NCBI RefSeq assembly: GCF_030435705.1
Contig: NZ_CP129381.1
Span: 1,116,001 to 1,180,000, forward strand
DNA from: Rhizobium sp. SSA_523
GTDB lineage: Bacteria > Pseudomonadota > Alphaproteobacteria > Rhizobiales > Rhizobiaceae
Direction: 5' to 3'
DNA length: 64,000 nucleotides
Part shown: piece by piece, positions 60,172 through 64,000 of the stretch
Numbering within the stretch: the stretch's first letter is position 1
Layout of the letters: each line of letters begins with the position of its first letter
Notes under the pieces: generated by a model
What the model was told of the DNA's origin: nothing
Databases searched by the model: none
Seen by the model: only the letters and a program-made list of their open reading frames with translations
Program-made: the position numbers and the translations under genes

Positions 60172-61227
60172 TCAGACCACAAGTTTTCCGAGTGGAATCT
60201 GGACGTCGAGGGATAATCCGTCTTCCCGCCAGTTCCTGGAAATGGTTCCGCCGAGCCCGGAAAGTGCCGCCTGCTCAAGCCGCGTGCCGAAACCTTCGCG
60301 CTCGGGCGTCGCATTGATACCACACAAGCCATGCTCGTGCCATCCGATGGTCAGCTGTTCATCCAGGGCGGAGACATCGATGGTCAACCGGCCGGACGGG
60401 CTGGACAGGGCGCCGTATTTCGCGGCATTGGTGGTGAATTCGTGCAGCAGAAGCGCAAGCGATGTGAGAGCTGCACCCTTTAGCGGCGCGTCGGAGCCGG
60501 TAATGTCGACATGCGGCCCCTGCGCATGTTCGTGCGGCGCCACGATCGCCTTCAGCAAGGCCGAAACGGTTGTCGCGGTGCTGGTCGGATCGGCCGTCGG
60601 CCCGAAATCCGGCAGGGTGAGTGCATGCGCCCGCGACAGCGCGCCCATGCGCGAGCGCAGATCCGCCTCCAGCTCCTGGACGGATGTCGCCGGCCGCGCG
60701 CTCAGCGAGATAAGCCCGGTCGTGAGGCTGAACAGGTTCTTGATCCGGTGGTTGATCTCGTGCAGCAGAAGATCCTTGTGGCGGGCCGCATCCTTGAGAG
60801 CCTCGGCCTGTGCCGCCAATTCGTCGCGCTGCTCTGCCAATTGCTGGCGCTGCCGGTACAGCTCGAAGAAGACATCGACCTTGCTGCGCAGAATGTCCGG
60901 CTCGATGGGTTTCTGGATGAAATCCACCGCGCCCGCCTCATAGCCCCGGAAGCGCCGTCCATCGGCGGTGCCCGCCGTCACGAAGATGATCGGGATGCGG
61001 CGGGTGCGCTCGTTTCCGCGCATCAGTTCGGCAAGCTCGAAGCCGTTGAGCCCCGGCATCTGAACGTCCACCAGCGCCAGCGCCGCATCGTGCTGCAGCA
61101 GCAGTTCGAGTGCCTGATCGCCTGTGCGGGCCTTCAGCAGCAGCCGGTCATCGTGCTGCAGCAGGGCCTCCAGCGACAGGAGATTCTCCTCAAGATCATC
61201 GACCAGCAAAAAAGGGACTCGCCCCAT
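60172..61227 (-). CDS. receiver-HWE/HisKA_2 histidine kinase hybrid
   Basis: A 351-residue protein. An N-terminal receiver (about 5-120; LLVDDLEENLLSLEALL, Asp in ALALVDVQMPGLNG, Lys in FIQKPIEPD) is joined by a coiled helix (RQQLAEQRDELAAQAEALKD) to an HWE/HisKA_2 kinase with HEINHRIKNLFSLTTGLISL, LHEFTTNAAKYGALSSPSGR and the WHEHGL ATPase sequence. Such proteins phosphorylate receivers of the general stress or photoresponse type. ATG 61227 has GGGGAG upstream and lies only 2 bases from the CheB stop, so the genes are co-translated. Confidence 0.92.
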   Translation of the reverse strand: MGRVPFLLVDDLEENLLSLEALLQHDDRLLLKARTGDQALELLLQHDAALALVDVQMPGLNGFELAELMRGNERTRRIPIIFVTAGTADGRRFRGYEAGAVDFIQKPIEPDILRSKVDVFFELYRQRQQLAEQRDELAAQAEALKDAARHKDLLLHEINHRIKNLFSLTTGLISLSARPATSVQELEADLRSRMGALSRAHALTLPDFGPTADPTSTATTVSALLKAIVAPHEHAQGPHVDITGSDAPLKGAALTSLALLLHEFTTNAAKYGALSSPSGRLTIDVSALDEQLTIGWHEHGLCGINATPEREGFGTRLEQAALSGLGGTISRNWREDGLSLDVQIPLGKLVV

Positions 61228-61228
61228 C

Positions 61229-61795
61229 TCAGATCTCCCCGATGACATCGGCAATTGCCGAAAGCGACAAAACGCGCGCCGTTGGACAAGCCTTGATCGC
61301 AGCTTCGGGCATTGCCGAAGCGTAAGCCGTTTCCGGTTCCTGAATCAGTCCAAGCCCTCCAGCATCAATCACGGCACGCGCTCCTTTGGCACCATCATGA
61401 TTGGCGCCTGAAAGCACAACCGCAACGAGACCCGCTCCATAGGCGTCAGCAGCGCTCTCGAACAGAACGTCGATCGACGGGCGAGAATATAACACTGGCT
61501 CATCATTAGAGAGCGAGAGTGTCTTATCCGCTTCTATGAGAACATGATAGTCGGGCGGGGCAAAATAGACGGTTCCCGCAAGCAGCGGCTCCTTGTCTTC
61601 CGCTTCCTTGACCCGCAGCCGGCACTTGGCGCTGAAAAGCTCCGCCATCACGCTATGTTTGTCCGGCGGGATGTGCACGACGACGACGATGGGAACCGGC
61701 AGAGTTGGCGGCAGGCCGGGCAGCAGCACGGACAATGCCTCGACCGCCCCCGCCGATGCCCCCACGACGACGGCCTTTTCGCTTGCTGTCGTCAT
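61229..61795 (-). CDS. cheB: CheB-type protein-glutamate methylesterase domain protein
   Basis: A 188-residue protein consisting of a CheB catalytic domain without the usual N-terminal receiver. The triad is visible: Ser14 in VVGASAGAVEAL, His41 in VVVHIPPDKHSV and Asp134 in LSGANHDGAKG. It removes methyl or amide groups from receptor glutamates. No chemoreceptor, CheA or CheW lies nearby, so it probably serves the kinase cluster. Its ATG overlaps the CheR stop. Confidence 0.92.
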   Translation of the reverse strand: MTTASEKAVVVGASAGAVEALSVLLPGLPPTLPVPIVVVVHIPPDKHSVMAELFSAKCRLRVKEAEDKEPLLAGTVYFAPPDYHVLIEADKTLSLSNDEPVLYSRPSIDVLFESAADAYGAGLVAVVLSGANHDGAKGARAVIDAGGLGLIQEPETAYASAMPEAAIKACPTARVLSLSAIADVIGEI

Positions 61796-62631
61796 TCGCC
61801 AAGCCTCTGGTAGATCTTTTCCTCCCGGACGAAATCGGTAAACTTGCCGGCGTGCTTTGAAAAGCGCAGGCTCTCCTTCGAACCGAGCCCGAGAAACCCC
61901 TTGCGGGCGAGCGAGTCGCTGAACAGGCCCAGCGCACGATCCTGAAGATCCCGATCGAAATAGATCATGACGTTGCGGCAGGAGATCAAGTGCATTTCGC
62001 CGAAGACGGCGTCCGTAACCAGGCTATGGTCCGAGAAGACGACATTGCGACGGAGCGTCTTGTCGAAGGAGGCGCCGCCATAGGCCGCCTGATAATATTC
62101 GGAGAGACTTGTCTTGCCTCCGGCCTTGCGGTGGTTCTCGGTAAACAACTGCACGCGCTCGAGCGAATAAATGCCCGCTTCCGCCGTCTGCAGCGCCTCC
62201 TGGTTGATGTCCGTTGCGTAGAAGATCGTTCTGTCTTCCAGTCCCTCCTCGCGGAACAGGATGACGAGGGAATAGAGCTCTTCGCCGCCACTGCAGCCGG
62301 CCACCCACACTTTGAGGGTCGGATAGGTGCGCAAATGCGGCACGACCCTTTCCCGCAGCGCCTTGAAATAGGTGGGATCGCGAAACATTTCACTGACCTG
62401 CACCGTCAGGTAGCGCAGCAGCCGCGGCAGCATTGTCGGATCATGCAGCAGATTTTCCTGTATAGCGGAAAATGTGGCAAAGCCCATCTGCTCGCGCGCC
62501 TGCTTCAGGCGGCGCTTGATCGATGCCATCGCATAATTGCGAAAGTCATAATGGTATTTGAGATAGAGCGCCTCCAGCAGAAGCCGGATCTCGATATCCT
62601 CGATCTTTTCGGATGCCTGCGGTTGCGTCAT
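61792..62631 (-). CDS. cheR: CheR-type protein-glutamate methyltransferase
   Basis: A 279-residue methyltransferase. The N-terminal all-alpha domain (EIRLLLEALYLKYHYDFRNY, MASIKRRLKQAREQMG) is followed by the SAM domain: TVQVSEMFRDPTYFKALRER, VWVAGCSGGEELYSLVILFR, FYATDINQEALQTAEAGIYS and LISCRNVMIYFDRDLQD. The second residues of CheR active regions are intact. The start at 62631 overlaps the kinase stop (ATGA); an in-frame ATG at 62643 is the other possibility. It makes a co-translated set with CheB and the kinases. Confidence 0.93.
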   Translation of the reverse strand: MTQPQASEKIEDIEIRLLLEALYLKYHYDFRNYAMASIKRRLKQAREQMGFATFSAIQENLLHDPTMLPRLLRYLTVQVSEMFRDPTYFKALRERVVPHLRTYPTLKVWVAGCSGGEELYSLVILFREEGLEDRTIFYATDINQEALQTAEAGIYSLERVQLFTENHRKAGGKTSLSEYYQAAYGGASFDKTLRRNVVFSDHSLVTDAVFGEMHLISCRNVMIYFDRDLQDRALGLFSDSLARKGFLGLGSKESLRFSKHAGKFTDFVREEKIYQRLGE

Positions 62632-64000
62632 TTCGGCATCCATACCCGAACGAGCGACAGCAATTTATCGACGTCCAGCGGCTTGGCCATGTAATCATTG
62701 GCCCCGGCTTCGATACAGCGCTGCTGATCGTCCGGCATGGCCTTGGCCGTCAAGGTAATGATCGGCAACTTCTTCCAGGCAGGGTTCTTGCGGATCTCCT
62801 GGGTCGCGGTCAGACCGTCCATGATCGGCATCATCACATCCATCAGGACCAGATCAATGGCTGCACCGCCGCCGTTCGACGTCTTCTCCAGCGCCTCCAG
62901 CGCCTCGCGGCCGTTGCGGGCAATATCGACGATCGCTCCCCGCGGCTCGAGGATATTGGTCAGGGCGTAGACATTGCGGACATCGTCCTCGACGATCAGG
63001 ATGCGCCGACCCTCGAGCACGGCGTCACGGTTGCGCGCCTTGCGGATCATCATCTGCTGCTCGTCCGGCAGTTCGGAAATGACGCGGTGGAGGAAGAGGC
63101 TGACCTCGTCGAGCAGCCGCTCCGGGGACTTCGCGCCCTTGATGATGATGGATTTGGAATAGCGCCGCAGCCTCTGTTCGTCATCGGCCGACAATTCGCG
63201 GCCGGTATAGACGATCACCGGCGGGAAGGCATAGGCGTCTTCCTGGCTGAGCGTTTCCAGAAGCGTATATCCCGAGGCGTCCGGCAAAGTGAGATCGAGG
63301 ACCATGCAGTCGAACGTGCCCTGCTTGAGCAATTCGAGGCATTCGGCGACCGTGCTTGCGGTGACCGTTTCCACGTCCTGCGTGCCGAGCAGCGTCGCCA
63401 CCGCTTCCCGCTGCACCGGATCGTCTTCCACGATCAGCACGCGGTGGACGCGCTGGGACAGGCGGTTTTCGAGCTTCTGCAGCACATCGATCAATTGGTC
63501 GCGGCTGACGGGCTTCACCAGATAGCCCATCGCGCCGAGTGCATAGGCCGTTTCGGTATGGTCGCCGCCGGACACGACGTGAACCGGGATATGACGGGTC
63601 TGCACGTCGTTCTTCAGCCGGTCGAGCACGGCCAGGCCCGACTGGTCCGGCAAGCCGACATCGAGCACGACGGCGCTCGGGAGATAGTCCTTGGCGAGGC
63701 GCAACGCCTCTTCTGCAGAGCCGGCCACGACCGCCTGGAAGCCGAGTTCGCGCGAGAGATCGCGCAGGATGCCTGCAAAGGTCTCGTCATCCTCGATGAC
63801 CAGCAGGATGCGCTTTCCGGCCGTCAGCGTGTCACGATCGTCCTCAACCCGGCGGGCAAAGACGGTCGGGCTGTGCGGCGCGGCGGCGGCCGGAGCAGAG
63901 GCCGTGGCGACGGGAAGGCTCGGCCGCAGATCGCGGGGCGTCACCTTGCCCGGATCGTAGCGCTCGGGAACGGTCACCGTGAAGGTGCTGCCTTTGCCGG
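62628..64000 (-). CDS. hybrid sensor histidine kinase with three receivers, 3' part
   Basis: The frame runs off the right edge. The first visible residues, GKGSTFTVTVPERYDP, are the end of a histidine-kinase ATPase domain, so the GTG at 63977 is internal and the protein is longer than the visible 457 residues. Three receivers follow: ILLVIEDDETF with VLDVGLPDQSG, VLIVEDDPVQ with MVLDLTLPDASG, and ILIVEDDVRN with LVLMDVMMPIMDG, ending KPLDVDKLLSLVRVWMPK. The order matches large rhizobial kinases encoded with CheR/CheB. The upstream sensory part cannot be seen. Confidence 0.93.
   Translation of the reverse strand, partial: GKGSTFTVTVPERYDPGKVTPRDLRPSLPVATASAPAAAAPHSPTVFARRVEDDRDTLTAGKRILLVIEDDETFAGILRDLSRELGFQAVVAGSAEEALRLAKDYLPSAVVLDVGLPDQSGLAVLDRLKNDVQTRHIPVHVVSGGDHTETAYALGAMGYLVKPVSRDQLIDVLQKLENRLSQRVHRVLIVEDDPVQREAVATLLGTQDVETVTASTVAECLELLKQGTFDCMVLDLTLPDASGYTLLETLSQEDAYAFPPVIVYTGRELSADDEQRLRRYSKSIIIKGAKSPERLLDEVSLFLHRVISELPDEQQMMIRKARNRDAVLEGRRILIVEDDVRNVYALTNILEPRGAIVDIARNGREALEALEKTSNGGGAAIDLVLMDVMMPIMDGLTATQEIRKNPAWKKLPIITLTAKAMPDDQQRCIEAGANDYMAKPLDVDKLLSLVRVWMPK

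Overview
The window is high-GC DNA from an alphaproteobacterium, most likely a member of the Rhizobiaceae. The grounds are gene content (fhu-type siderophore uptake, tartrate catabolism with a TctABC transporter, many FixJ-, LysR-, GntR- and AraC-type regulators, HWE/HisKA_2 kinases) and three DNA signatures: a TGA-N9-TCA iron operator of the RirA type, a GTTC-N7-GTTC LexA box of the alphaproteobacterial type, and a long palindromic element resembling rhizobial intergenic mosaic repeats. No rRNA, tRNA, CRISPR array, insertion sequence or phage gene was recognised. Coding density is high, with genes on both strands in short operons.

Layout. (1) 0-7.6 kb: hydroxamate-siderophore uptake. It holds the 3' end of the ATPase, a LysR regulator, a TonB-dependent receptor, a binding protein whose Tat signal lies upstream of its first ATG, a fused double permease, and a siderophore-interacting reductase with an N-terminal DUF2218 domain. 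(2) 7.7-16.1 kb: a signalling island. It has two FixJ-type response regulators, each followed by a stand-alone receiver, a UBP zinc-finger protein next to a cyclic-nucleotide-binding FAD oxidoreductase, two AraC regulators and a soluble GAF histidine kinase. The same 13-base pattern precedes all four regulator genes. (3) 16.2-24.1 kb: a tartrate/dicarboxylate operon (TctC, tartrate dehydrogenase, TctB, TctA, an exported metallo-beta-lactamase-fold enzyme, glycerate kinase) divergent from a GntR/FCD regulator. (4) 24.3-28.3 kb: a DNA-repair operon (UvrD-like helicase, HMCES/YedK-type SRAP protein, DNA polymerase IV) preceded by a LexA box.

(5) 28.4-44.2 kb: mixed metabolic and stress genes. 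These include a PQQ-sugar-dehydrogenase/PEBP fusion, an MFS exporter with DoxX, isochorismatase-like and alpha/beta hydrolases around a LysR regulator, ChaC, AraC with a mannonate dehydratase, a diguanylate cyclase with an intact inhibitory site, a FAD/NAD-binding protein, a MOSC protein and a flavin-type stress protein. (6) 44.3-56.9 kb: an amino-acid-derivative uptake and oxidation island. It has a GntR regulator, a spermidine/putrescine-type ABC transporter, an Asp/Glu/hydantoin racemase, a GNAT protein, a LysR regulator, an orphan peptide-type binding protein, a D-amino-acid-oxidase-like enzyme, RidA, and an FMN hydroxy-acid-oxidase homologue lacking the catalytic His and Asp. (7) 56.9-64 kb: a signalling cluster on the minus strand with a multi-PAS hybrid kinase, a receiver/HWE kinase, CheB, CheR and the 3' part of a large hybrid kinase that runs off the window.

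The items most worth checking are the shared pattern upstream of the four response regulators, the SOS-type repair operon, the hydroxy-acid oxidase with a missing catalytic dyad, and two nested dyad operators at 45.15 and 52.24 kb.
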